Positions 1-7,877 of a DNA stretch of 11,516 nucleotides are shown here, in pieces. The notes below the pieces were generated by a model. It did not search any database and was not told the origin of the DNA. It worked only from the letters and a program-made list of their open reading frames with translations. Made by a program: the position numbers and the translations under genes. Origin of the DNA: Euperipatoides rowelli (lineage: Eukaryota; Onychophora; Udeonychophora; Euonychophora; Peripatopsidae); NCBI GenBank assembly GCA_003024985.2, contig PXIH01S0051620.1. One strand, 5' to 3'. Each line of letters starts with the position of its first letter. Positions within the stretch are counted from its first letter, which is position 1.

Positions 1-251
1 TCTTCATCTTGGACTCGAAGTGTCCGGTCTTGATAACAAGTCTGGATATCTGCAATACCTAAAATGATAGAATACACAGTAGAAATGGTTAGTAAATTGA
101 TTTTGGCAGTGAGTGATTTTAATTTTTTATTTTTTTTTTTAAAATAAAGTTGCCCGTCATTAACAGATAATCTCTATTTTACTCATTTAATACCTTAATT
201 TTCTAATTTAAACTCTAAGTTGATAACACCTCTTCTCTTCCTATCTTTAAG
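1..251. other. left edge: probable intron with polypyrimidine tract
   Basis: The first 60 bases are less AT-rich than the rest and have a short open stretch in more than one frame, so they could be the end of an exon, but no frame looks like a known protein and I see no strong donor beside it. A GTGAGT at about 109-114 could act as a donor. The rest is T-rich and ends in a pyrimidine tract with CAG/AAG-type acceptors at 250-254. I make no gene call here. Confidence 0.3.
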
Positions 252-373
252 AAGAAAGACAAGTTGAAAAAGAGGCTGAACAGCTCAAGCGGCACCATGT
301 CGCCAGCTTGGCTTACACAGTACCAAGAATACATAGCAGCTATAGTGATTTTAATTTATTAACAAATAAATAG
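252..373 (+). CDS. candidate last exon of an unidentified protein
   Basis: Seen: a pyrimidine-rich tract (about 226-248) ends in TTTAAG at 246-251, a good acceptor. From there one frame is open for 39 full codons and stops at TAG 371-373. It starts with two bases completing a codon, then ERQVEKEAEQLKRHHVASLA and a short tail ending NLLTNK. The start is charged (Glu, Lys, Gln, Arg), as at the end of a coiled coil, and the rest has Ser and Tyr. GC content is clearly higher over 252-345 than in the flanks. A poly(A) signal lies 34 nt after the stop. Inference: a real 3'-terminal exon whose upstream exons lie left of the window. I do not recognise the protein. Another frame over the same bases is also open (start KKDKLKKRLNS), so the frame choice is not certain; I prefer the first because it fits the acceptor and ends just before a poly(A) signal. 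Confidence 0.42.
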
Positions 374-407
374 TGGAAGGTTTTGACTGTAATTTTTATT
401 ATTTGTA

Positions 408-413
408 AATAAA
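408..413 (+). promoter_or_regulatory. candidate poly(A) signal AATAAA
   Basis: A canonical AATAAA lies 34 nt downstream of the candidate stop codon at 371-373, followed by a T/G-rich stretch (421-431) of the kind that assists cleavage. In such AT-rich DNA AATAAA is common by chance, so its value comes from its position. Confidence 0.35.
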
Positions 414-982
414 ATATAAATCTTTTGTGGGCCAAGGTTTTATATAATTCAAAATATTGTAATATTGATTAGTCTAAAAAAAATCATCCTCTAGGCATAA
501 AAAGTGAAAAAAATATATATTCTTTGTTGTTCTTACTGTATAATTTATCAAGTAGAAAGTGAAAAAATAATTACATACAATTATGAGAAATTTTATATTA
601 CTAAAAAGAAGGAAACATTGTTAACTTATTGTTTTGTTTAGTTACAACTGAGTTGACCCATATTTTAATCCCATATTATTATGTACTGTACTTGGAGTAT
701 TATGATTTGAAAAAATGACTGCCATCTAGGGAGAAGAAAGGTAACTTTTTTTTTAATAGCCAAATTTTGATTATATTTTAAAAGAAAAAAAAATATGATT
801 ATTCAAAACACATGAAAATATACATTTTAACCAATGATGCTTACCCATTTTTAAAATAAAATATGATATGGTGGCCTATAAAGGATAATGTTTGATAAAA
901 AGTAAAGACTTTAAAAGTGATAAAAACGTTTTGATGTTTAATTTCTAGCTTGTTCATAGCACATTGCAGCATTGAATTCTTC

Positions 983-1021
983 AGTTGCTATCAGCGGCAC
1001 CTAGTGGTTACTGATAGAACT
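983..1021. repeat. 39-bp imperfect palindrome around a CTCF-like word
   Basis: AGTT-(g)-CTATCAG at 983-994 pairs with CTGATAGAACT at 1011-1021 (11 bp with one bulged base). Between them CAC and GTG can pair around the central CTA. The stretch 994-1007 (GCGGCACCTAGTGG) on the - strand reads CCACTAGGTGCCGC, one base from the core CCACTAGGTGGC form of the CTCF binding motif. It stands out as a GC island in AT-rich DNA. It could equally be a fragment of a dispersed repeat, since CTAGTGG words are common in animal transposons. Confidence 0.35.
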
Positions 1022-1164
1022 ACTATTTTTCTAGACCATTAATTTCATTTTAAAATAATTTTTTTAAAAAAATTTTCATTTTTAAGTGAAAAATCTTCAT
1101 TGAGAATTTTAATATTTTATTAATAATGTCCCATAAATAACAAATATTAGACTACTCATTCCGA

Positions 1165-1719
1165 AATATACAAAACTTCCTTGAACAATAAATCAAGTTT
1201 GACCAGATATGTGTGTCTGGTCCTAATTTTTGGACAACTTTGCCTGGATCTGACCATCTCCCATTCCATAATTTCTTACTAACATTTTATATTGATCCTT
1301 GAAATCTTTTCTTTCTATACATGGATTTTGTGGCACCATATCCTGGAGACTTGATAGTAACTTAATAGGTCTAACTTTCATCTCAGTTTCATACCAAACA
1401 TCATATCTGCTGGTACAATACCGGTAGTACAATGTATACTGCTTCCATATTGAAAAAAGGATTTTTAAAAGAGCTGTGTAAGTATAAAATTTTGGTTCAT
1501 GCATAATTGTTTTAAGTTTATGTTTAAAAAATTTGACAATATTCTTGGCCAGACCATTAGTCTCTAGATGATATGGTGGTATAGTAGTATGTTGGACACC
1601 ATATTCACTTAAAAATTTTTTAAACATATTTTGAATTGAATGGTGGACAATTGTCTGACACTGAAACAGTCACAGAATTTTTTGAATAACTGTCAGTAGC
1701 CTAAACATGTTGTGGACAT
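1165..1719 (-). pseudogene. decayed Ty3/gypsy retrotransposon integrase fragment
   Basis: Established: the DDE integrase of LTR retrotransposons inserts element cDNA into the host genome. Seen on the - strand: a 134-codon open stretch (1223-1627) holds GVQHTTIPPYHLETNGL, the third-acid region of a gypsy-type rve core, followed by a typical C-terminal half. Upstream, in another frame, is the second-Asp block VSDNCPPF (Asp codon 1653-1655), preceded by a degenerate RLLTVIQKIL-like helix with a stop. Downstream, in yet another frame, is PGKVVQKLGPDTHIW (about 1195-1240), the GP.(S/T)Y-type module. So there are at least two frameshifts and one stop. The usual Glu after NGLA is Lys (codon 1544-1546), and the Gly of DNG is Cys, so this copy is catalytically dead. 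I see no LTRs, gag or RT, so it is a fragment. Confidence 0.82.
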
Positions 1720-1760
1720 TATATCTTATTAATATAAGTTGAATTGCAAAGGAAATATAT

Positions 1761-1788
1761 TAATTTTGTATTTTTATCTATTTTTCAG
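1761..1788 (+). promoter_or_regulatory. splice acceptor of the hydrolase exon
   Basis: A T-rich tract runs into TTTTTCAG with AG at 1787-1788. Homology to the hydrolase family begins exactly at the next bases (Tyr-Arg at 1790). The codons read through the tract (Leu/Ile/Tyr/Phe-rich) are translated intron, so the open frame that extends upstream to about 1739 does not mark a start codon. The exon enters with one base (C1789) completing a codon, i.e. phase 2. Confidence 0.8.
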
Positions 1789-2551
1789 CTATCGCAAAGC
1801 TCCTGAACATCCTTTTCCAGCAGGATTTGATGACTGTGTCGCTGTTACATCTTATGTGATGAAAAATGCCTTAAAGTTTAATATTGATCCCAACAGAATT
1901 GCTGTTGCTGGAGACAGTGCTGGTGGAAATCTTGCAGCAGCTGTATCCTTGAAGCTACGATTATCTGTTGATTTACCACCAATCAAAACTCAAGTTCTTA
2001 TTTATCCTGCTCTTCAAGCCTTAAATTATATGCTACCTTCATATTTACAAAATGATAAAATTCCATTTTTGAGCAGAATTCAACATGCTTTTTTTACATT
2101 ATATTATGCAAATGAAGAAGAAACTCTGGTTCCAGTATTATTAGCTAATAACCATACGTCGCCATCTTTGAAAAATTCAGATTTTGCAATGTATGTCAAT
2201 CCTCAGAATTTACCGAAAAAATATTTAAAAAATTATATCCAACAAGAAGCTAATTTTGGTGACTTTGAGGTGTCTCAAAGGCTTGAGTATAAAATACTGG
2301 ACCCGTTTATGTTTCCATTGATGGAAAGAAACTTAAACAATTTACCTCCTGCATTAATTGTAACCTGTGAATTTGATATACTCAGAGATGATGGAATATT
2401 GTACTCACAACGATTGAAGTTAGCTGGAATACCTGTAGTTCATGAGGATATAAAGGGTGGGTTCCACGGAGCATGGGGCTTAAAAGGCATAATGGATATT
2501 TATGACAGAATGCATGAAATTGTTATTAATTATTTAAAGACAAATTTATGA
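1789..2551 (+). CDS. arylacetamide deacetylase / neutral cholesterol ester hydrolase-like, terminal exon
   Basis: Established: this hormone-sensitive-lipase-type alpha/beta hydrolase family (AADAC, NCEH1) consists of ER-membrane enzymes that cleave acyl esters or amides; members are about 400 residues. Seen: 253 codons of the C-terminal two thirds. It opens with [16 protein letters not shown], then the nucleophile elbow GDSAGG (Ser codon 1916-1918), a lid-like middle part with DPFMFPL, then [10 protein letters not shown] (Asp codon 2375-2377) and GGFHG (His codon 2465-2467), ending at TGA 2549-2551. The full triad is present and there is no frameshift or early stop, so the exon is under constraint or recently was. 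Missing: the N-terminal membrane anchor and the HGGG oxyanion-hole region, which must lie on upstream exons. None is visible from 1 to 1788, where instead another gene's possible last exon sits. Substrate cannot be told. A partial retained duplicate is an alternative to an active gene with long introns. Confidence 0.9.
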
Positions 2552-2746
2552 ATATTGTATTTTTTTTAATGTTGCAAATAGTATTTAATTTTACAAATAT
2601 TATTTACATGATTTTATTTTTTACACATCTTTTTATATTTTATTATGAACAAAAGATTATTTTTATGAGATTTTAATAGGAATATTTCTTTAAGTATTCA
2701 AGATAATTAGTTTAAATATAGTATGCCCCTAAATGGGCTGCAAGAT

Positions 2747-2792
2747 ATTTAATATAAGGATGAATCTCAGCCAAATGACTTTTATATTAAAT
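2747..2792. repeat. 11-bp inverted repeat containing a poly(A)-signal variant
   Basis: ATTTAATATAA at 2747-2757 is the exact reverse complement of TTATATTAAAT at 2782-2792, with a 24-nt spacer. The right arm contains ATTAAA, so in RNA the stem would cover the signal. Arms this AT-rich can arise by chance. Confidence 0.5.
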
Positions 2793-3041
2793 TTATTTCT
2801 CATGTCCTATTGCAGATAAGGCCCTAAATTAATGCATTTATACACTTCCCCCAAAATGATCAAATATTTCCCAAATTTACAATAAATAAATAAAAAATAA
2901 TAATTAAAAATGGAAGTAATTTTGAATCTACTCGTGCTGTTTAAAATGTCTTCAGGTTGGCTGTATTATATATTAAAACATTATGAGGTACAGTAGGTTA
3001 ACATTTATTTGGATTTGGTAATTTTTAGACCATTGTATCTT

Positions 3042-3049
3042 ATGAAAAT
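3042..3049. repeat. candidate LINE target-site duplication, left copy
   Basis: ATGAAAAT here matches 7491-7498 exactly. The two copies sit just outside the composition change at both ends of the LINE. Eight AT-rich bases are short for a LINE duplication, so chance is possible. Confidence 0.35.
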
Positions 3050-3100
3050 ATACTGTAATGTATGTGAATGTGATGCAATGTGATCCTGGCTTCTCCTTCT
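3050..3100 (-). repeat. degenerate 3' tail repeat of the LINE
   Basis: On the + strand the word AATGT(G/A)(A/T)G recurs three times at about 10-bp spacing (TAATGTATG, GAATGTGATG, CAATGTGATC) between about 3057 and 3085. LINEs of several clades end in short tandem tails, and the position at the sense 3' end fits. A transition zone to about 3130 then leads into the G-poor body. Confidence 0.45.
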
Positions 3101-3289
3101 CTTTGTAGTCACTCTTTTGTTAGCCAGCAATAATAACTTTTACAACCTCCCTTTCCCAGACCACCAACAATCCCTTAATCCACCCAATCCAATCCCCTCC
3201 ACCTTCAAAACCCAACCATTTACTTAACACCTCCTTCCCCATTTCCCCTTAACTACCCCACATCTCTTATTCTTTCCCTTTCTAACCTA

Positions 3290-3900
3290 AGTTTCTCACA
3301 AAAAAACAAAATATGCTCTGAATTTTCTCTTCCCTCCCCACATAACCTACATGCCACACTATTATCCACCCCAAAATTCCTCAACCTAACCCTTGTTTTC
3401 AAACTACCAGCCCTTGCTTGAAACAGCAACTCACTCCCCTACCGTTACCATACAACAAACCCTCCTCCATAATACATACCTTATTTTTATAAATATCTAG
3501 AATACTCTTTCTCTCCATAACCCTCCTCCATTTATCATTTTCCCATATCCTTACCAATTTATCCACCCCTTATTCCATCCCCTATAATCTATATCTCTAG
3601 TCACCCTTTTGCCTCTCCTTCCCATAAGCCTAATTTTAAACTAATCCTTTCCCATCCATCCGCCTCGCCAATTGTATTACCCTTTTAAACCATTTACTCT
3701 TCTTTACTCTCAGCATACTATCACTAAATACTCATTTACACACCCTCCCCTCCTCCATCAACTCTAACCTGCCAAACCTCCTCAATTTATCTTTATCTTC
3801 CCTACTCTCAAAATCACTCCACCCCATATCACCCTGTATAGCCTTCAGCACAGTAAAACAATGCCCCCCCCCCAATGCAATTCTACCCATCTCATTCTAC
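3290..3900 (-). pseudogene. LINE ORF2 C-terminal region with CCHC zinc knuckle
   Basis: On the - strand, several frames in turn show QGDMGWSDFESRE followed by a basic helix (about 3760-3850), later RVRLRNFGVDNSVAC and then the motif CRLCGEGRENSEHILFFC. The last has the spacing C-x2-C-x8-H-x4-C, with Cys codons at 3349-3351 and 3340-3342, His at 3313-3315 and Cys at 3298-3300, all intact. Similar knuckles close ORF2 in several LINE clades and are thought to bind nucleic acid. Stops and frame changes separate the blocks, so no intact protein is made. Confidence 0.75.
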
Positions 3901-3959
3901 ACCTTCTCAAATTCCCTTAACTTACTAAAACATCATTTCCATACATTAACCCGGTACCA

Positions 3960-4964
3960 CTACCATCTTCCAAACCATTTTACCACCTCATATCCATTAA
4001 AACTCATACATGCCACCCTCCTTACCATCCCTTTATTCCTTTTTATCTTACCTAACAATTTTGATTCCCAATCCACCAAATAATCCTTATCCCCTCTCAC
4101 TATCACTGCCAAATATTCATAACTCTTAACTTCCTCTAAACTTACATCTCCCAAATTACATAATAACCTATCCTTAAAATTTATCCTCATCACTTTACTC
4201 TTTTCCTTACTAAATTCCAAACCTAAATCCGTTCCTACCCTATAACATATATTTAACAACTCCTGCATATTCTCCTCATTTTCAGTGACTAGCACTACAT
4301 CATCCACGAACAATAAACCAGGTATCTTCTTTCCTACTCTTAGCCCTACCCCCTTTCCTGAATTTAATAACTCCCTATCAAATATATCCATATATATTAA
4401 AAATATAATCACTGATAAAGGGCAGCCTTGCCTTAAACCCTTCCCACAATTCCCCTCCTCAGAACATATCTCATCCCATTGTACTTTAAATTTATTCTCC
4501 TCATATATCCTTCTTAAAACACCAATCCATCTCCCGTCCATACCCATCTCTTCTAAAATTTCCCATAACTTGTCCCTATTAACATTATCATACACCTTTT
4601 TTATATCTAAAAAGCCCAAAATTAACTCCTTATTTTCATTACAATTCCTTTCTATTAATTGCGATACAACAAAAATACAATCCCCTATATTCCTATCCCT
4701 CTAAAGCCATGCTGAAGCTCCCTAGCTTTCCATTCTCTTCCAACCATTCTACAATCCACACCTTTAAAATATTCATAAACAACTTATACACCACACTAGT
4801 AACCGCCACCGGTCTATATTATTATCTAAATCCCTACTATGCCTTCCTGTTCCCTTAAAAATCATTCTAACCCTAGTCTCCTTCCTTTCTTTAGGTACTT
4901 CCCCTCCATTAAATATATACTCAAAATTTTTCCTTAAACAACCCCTTCCCCTATCTCCAAACAT
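3960..4964 (-). pseudogene. LINE reverse transcriptase domain
   Basis: Established: LINE RT copies the element RNA at a nicked target. Seen: the longest open part (3960-4619, 219 codons) starts within FLDIKKVYDNVNRDKLW (motif A; first catalytic Asp codon 4605-4607), continues through KGLRQGCPLS (motif B) to LLFVDDVVLV (motif C; the Asp pair at 4299-4304, with Val where Ala is usual) and LGLEFSKEKSKVM (motif D). Upstream, in other frames, are HGFRG and LEENGKL (about 4700-4745), and further up FNGGEVPKERKETRV...IFKGTG (4773-4964), the N-terminal fingers. The catalytic acids are intact but at least two frameshifts split the domain. Residues with C-rich codons (Pro, His, Thr, Ala) are rare, in line with the strand bias of the element. 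Confidence 0.92.
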
Positions 4965-5679
4965 CTTATCATTTCAGCTGCAATTCCATTCATCCCCTCG
5001 CCTTCCCATCTCTCACTCCCTTTAACCATCTATCAAAATCCTCTCCCTTAATGCCAATCAACTCCCCCTGCACATCCCCTTTCTCCACTCTAACATTATT
5101 ACTTTCCCCTTCCACCCCCTGTATTACTTTCACATAACTATTCACACCTCTTGCTCTTCCTCACAACTCAAACAACCCTTCCCCTCCTCCTCTCCCCCTT
5201 CCTTCTCTTAATATAATTAAAATCTTTTTACAACCCTCCCTACCCCTCCTTTATTTCTAATAATAATTTCTTATCCATTTATCTCCTAGCTTCCCCACTT
5301 TTATCATAAACTCAATTTTACAATTTTGATACTTTTCCCATTTCTCTCTTACCTCCCCAACAGTCCCTCTTTTAAGACTTCTCTTATACTCTCTATTAGC
5401 ATCTTTCCTTAATCTAACCCATTTTCCCTATTTCCTCATCCTTCCCCTTCACCTTTTTCTATTTCCATTCCTCTTCCCCCCATTTCCCTTATCCCTCAAA
5501 GCAAATTCCGCTCCCTTATTTAAACAATCCATAAAACCCTTATAATCCACATCTCCAAACCTTTTTAATTCACCCTCCATTATATTTCCTAATAATTCCA
5601 AACCCCCTTTCTTTTTCAAATTTCATCCCTTAAACTCCCCTACCCTCTCTTTCATAATCTCCCCTCCCCTAAATCCCCC
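4965..5679 (-). pseudogene. LINE ORF2 linker between endonuclease and RT, heavily broken
   Basis: This stretch has the same G-poor + strand as the rest of the element and must be the spacer between the endonuclease and RT, but stops occur in all sense frames and I could not pick out a conserved motif. The G-free run at 5154-5288 lies here. Confidence 0.55.
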
Positions 5680-6300
5680 CAATTTAAACATAATCATATT
5701 ATGATCCGAAACACACCCCTTTTCCTCTTCATGCTAAATTTTTATTTCTTTAGAACACCCTCTCCATTCCACCCCAAGTAATTATAATCTATAACCTCAC
5801 TCCATTCCATCCTACTCCAAGTATACTAGCTACAAAACTTCTTTAATAATTTCCCATTATCATTATCTAACCCTTCAAATTCCTCAATATGCCCATTAAA
5901 ACCCCCCATAATAATAATTTTAAAACCCTTCTTTCTAAATTCCTTCACCCTCTACTAATTTCCTAAAAATCAACTTGTTCCATTCCAAATTACTCTTCTC
6001 ATTAACTGCCATTAGACTATTCCCAAAACAATCTGCACACCCTTTAAATCAATCAGCCCCCACATAAATTCTTTATATTTTATTACCCCTATTAAACTAT
6101 CCTCTAAGTCTTCACTCACCCTCAATCCCATACCTCACCCTTTCTTATCCCCTTCTACCATATTATTCCCATACCATACCCTCCTTCCATAAAATGAACT
6201 TCCTCCCCCCTCAAATGCGTTTCCACCACACCTAAAAATTTTATGTCACTCCCACATGCCTCCATCAAATCTTTCAATTTTTTCTCTCTCCTTCCTCCTT
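5680..6300 (-). pseudogene. LINE APE-type endonuclease domain
   Basis: Established: this apurinic-endonuclease-like domain nicks the target to prime reverse transcription. Seen on the - strand: LGVVETHLRGEEVHFMEGGY with the metal-binding Glu at codon 6221-6223; then EGDKKG and GMGLRVSEDLEDS separated by a TGA (6135-6137); then FKIIIMGGFNGHIEEFEG, where the usual Asp of GDFN is Gly (codon 5901-5903); and CVSDHNMIMFKL, the catalytic Asp-His pair at 5701-5706. The motif order is right. The Asp-to-Gly change and several frameshifts make it inactive. The distance from GGFN to SDH is about 65 codons, shorter than usual, suggesting a small deletion. Confidence 0.85.
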
Positions 6301-6439
6301 GCATATAATAAAACCTATTCCCACCACCTCCCTACCCCTATTTTTCCTTTTATATATTCCTACCCCTTTCCTATTTCCTCTTATCTCATAACTCCCTTCC
6401 TCTATACTCTTCCTTCATTCTTTCACTACTTCCCTTTAA

Positions 6440-7487
6440 TTCCCCCCCCCCAAAAAAAAAATGTATCCCCCCTACTATTTAACCTTATCCCATCCCCTCT
6501 AAAACATTCCCTAACCATATTTACTCCTATATCTTCAAACAATACCATGCCGCTCTTTCTCACATATTTTAACCCTCCCATTCCATTCCTTAATTATCCT
6601 AATAAACCTTCATCATACCTCATTAACACCCCTAACACACATACCCTCCCAACACATCTCTTTGCCACTTCTAACAATTCTTTCATCCTATTCCAACCCA
6701 AATCTATATCCCCTCTTATTATTTATTTTACACCCCCACAATTAATACATCCTCTCCCCCCATATTTTTCCTCAATTCATCTTTCAGATCTTTTAAATTA
6801 GCATCCTCTAATGAAATCCTGACCCTATTTTCCCTATACTGAAACCCAAAATATCCCCTGCTCCCCTTATTCCCTCATCCCCAATTAACAACTCTCCCCC
6901 ATTTCCATTACCCACCAAATCTCCCCACTTGCTCCTCCCTCTTTTTCCATCTTTCCCCCTCCCTTCCATATTCTCTAATTAACCTACATACCTTAACAAT
7001 CCTATTTACTCCAAAAGCCTCTAAATTTATACTTTCAGTTTCATCCAGACTAATAACTCCCCCCTTCTCTCTCCCAATCCTCCACTATACTAGACAAATT
7101 ATTCTCATTCACTCCTCCTCTTCTCCACACATAACCTTTCCCCCTTTAACCCCTCTCCACCCACCCCCTCCTTACCCCTCAACTTCTCACTATCATTACT
7201 CTCATTATCCACTCCTGTCAAATCTTTCCCCGTAACTTCCCCTACTATCCTACTCCCAATACCCCCTCCATGCTATTCGCCTCCATAATAGAAACCCCAT
7301 ACAATTTATCCACACATTGCCTTAAGCCTATCACTTGCTCACTCATCCCAAACATCAAATTCATCATTCCATCTAACTTTTCCTCCATTTTCTCCAATCT
7401 CTTACCCCAACCCCTCATCCTCCTAAAATCCTCAATACAATTTTTACACACCCACATACCTTTAATACCCCCCTTACCCAAGATAAG
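6440..7487 (-). pseudogene. LINE ORF1 remnant: PHD finger end, linker, SGNH-esterase-like part
   Basis: On the - strand the first block (7245-7487) reads GKGGIKGMWVCKNCIEDFRR and a Glu/Lys/Met-rich helix; W-x-C-x2-C is the second half of a PHD zinc finger. After a frameshift near 7240 comes a charged linker (EVTGKDLTGVDNESNDSEKL). Farther on, NRVRISLEDANLKDLKDEL and GEDVLIVGV (about 6730-6830) are followed by a segment like the variable middle of SGNH hydrolases, then DGIRLNS (6474-6494), which resembles the closing D-x2-H-L block but has Arg for His. Esterase-type ORF1 proteins with PHD fingers are known in CR1-group LINEs; the esterase call is the weaker part. A run of C then A at 6442-6460 on the + strand sits between ORF1 and ORF2. 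Confidence 0.6.
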
Positions 7488-7490
7488 CTA

Positions 7491-7498
7491 ATGAAAAT
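7491..7498. repeat. candidate LINE target-site duplication, right copy
   Basis: ATGAAAAT, matching 3042-3049. The G-poor composition ends immediately to its left. On the sense (-) strand the element would start right after this copy, at a TAG followed by the open frame LILGKGGIKGMWVC. Confidence 0.35.
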
Positions 7499-7531
7499 GG
7501 CTGTCATAAACGATTGTGAAGGTACTGCTAT

Positions 7532-7557
7532 TAAATAAATAAATAAATAAATAAATA
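7532..7557. repeat. (TAAA)n microsatellite
   Basis: Six and a half perfect TAAA units, about 40 bp beyond the 5' end of the LINE. Confidence 0.95.
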
Positions 7558-7680
7558 CTAGCTACTAGTAAATATTAGCAGTAGGCTACCACATTTTAAA
7601 ATTATCTTCTAAATTTCTAATTAATCTGAATAAGTATTTGTTTTTTTTTGTTTATTTATTTTTAAATTAAGTTATATATT

Positions 7681-7694
7681 TCTCTCTCTCTCTC
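7681..7694. repeat. (TC)7 microsatellite
   Basis: Seven perfect TC units followed by a T run. Confidence 0.95.
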
Positions 7695-7708
7695 TTTTCA
7701 AAACTTAT

Positions 7709-7777
7709 CTGGCAGCCCATTTGGTCCTACATGATGGCCCGATTAATGGTCCGAGGCCCGGTGGTTGTGAACCATTG
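7709..7777 (-). mobile_element. hAT-type transposon terminus (fragment)
   Basis: Read on the - strand from 7777 the sequence begins CAATGGTTCACAACCACCGG and goes on with GGCCTCGGACC and CCAAATGGGCTGCCA. This matches the pattern of many animal hAT ends: a CAGTGGTTC-CAACC-like terminal repeat, then CCGGTCCGCGGACC-like palindromes and a CATTTGGTACCGG-like subterminal stretch. It is degenerate. The flanking 8 bp (AGGGTAAT, 7778-7785) could be one target copy, but I found no partner copy and no second terminal repeat in the window, so this is a solitary end. Confidence 0.6.
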
Positions 7778-7877
7778 AGGGTAATAATTTTACTATATAC
7801 TATGGCCAATTTGGATGAATGTTGGATTCATTTAAAATGGTACCGGCAGATCCATTATTATTATTAGTAAAAAAATA

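Larger units (their letters stand above)
374..1164. other. AT-rich non-coding spacer
   Basis: Apart from the poly(A) signal and the palindrome at 983-1021, I see only AT-rich low-complexity sequence with short A and T runs. There is no open frame of useful length, no recognisable RNA gene and no exon encoding the HGGG oxyanion-hole motif that the hydrolase exon at 1789 would need upstream. Confidence 0.5.
2552..3049 (+). other. 3' UTR of the hydrolase exon and downstream spacer
   Basis: The sequence after the stop is AT-rich and non-coding. Candidate poly(A) signals are ATTAAA at 2786-2791 and overlapping AATAAA copies at 2881-2886 and 2885-2890. The first lies inside an 11-bp inverted repeat. 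I cannot tell which is used. Nothing else is recognisable before the LINE tail at about 3050. Confidence 0.5.
3050..7490 (-). mobile_element. 5'-truncated non-LTR retrotransposon (LINE) with PHD/esterase-type ORF1
   Basis: One element read on the - strand, 5' end near 7490 and 3' end near 3050. Sense order: end of a PHD finger, charged linker, SGNH-hydrolase-like remnant, APE-type endonuclease, reverse transcriptase, C-terminal CCHC knuckle, short repeat tail. Boundaries come from an abrupt change of base composition (the + strand is almost without G inside) and from ATGAAAAT at 3042-3049 and 7491-7498, a possible target-site duplication. The 5' truncation falls inside ORF1, where only the second half of the PHD finger is left. 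Numerous frameshifts and stops in every domain show that it is dead. PHD and esterase domains in ORF1 are known in CR1-group LINEs, whereas a C-terminal CCHC is more typical of I/R-type elements, so I leave the clade open. Confidence 0.88.

Noticed and set aside
1739-1788. Upstream extension of the hydrolase frame as a signal peptide or membrane anchor
   Set aside because: The frame has no ATG here, and the hydrophobic codons come from the T-rich tract of a splice acceptor ending TTTTTCAG.
4285-4704. Open frame of 139 codons on the + strand
   Set aside because: It lies antisense to the LINE RT. With almost no G on the + strand, TAG and TGA stops hardly occur, so long open frames arise without meaning. 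It is rich in Ser, Pro, Thr and Leu, as expected from C/T-rich DNA.
6256-6801. Open frame of 181 codons on the + strand, apparently hydrophobic and membrane-like
   Set aside because: Same reason: it covers the most G-poor part of the LINE, opposite ORF1 and the start of ORF2, and its Phe/Leu/Ser/Pro content is a product of the base bias.
7270-7491. Open frame of 73 codons on the + strand
   Set aside because: Antisense to the PHD-containing ORF1 remnant, with the same base bias.
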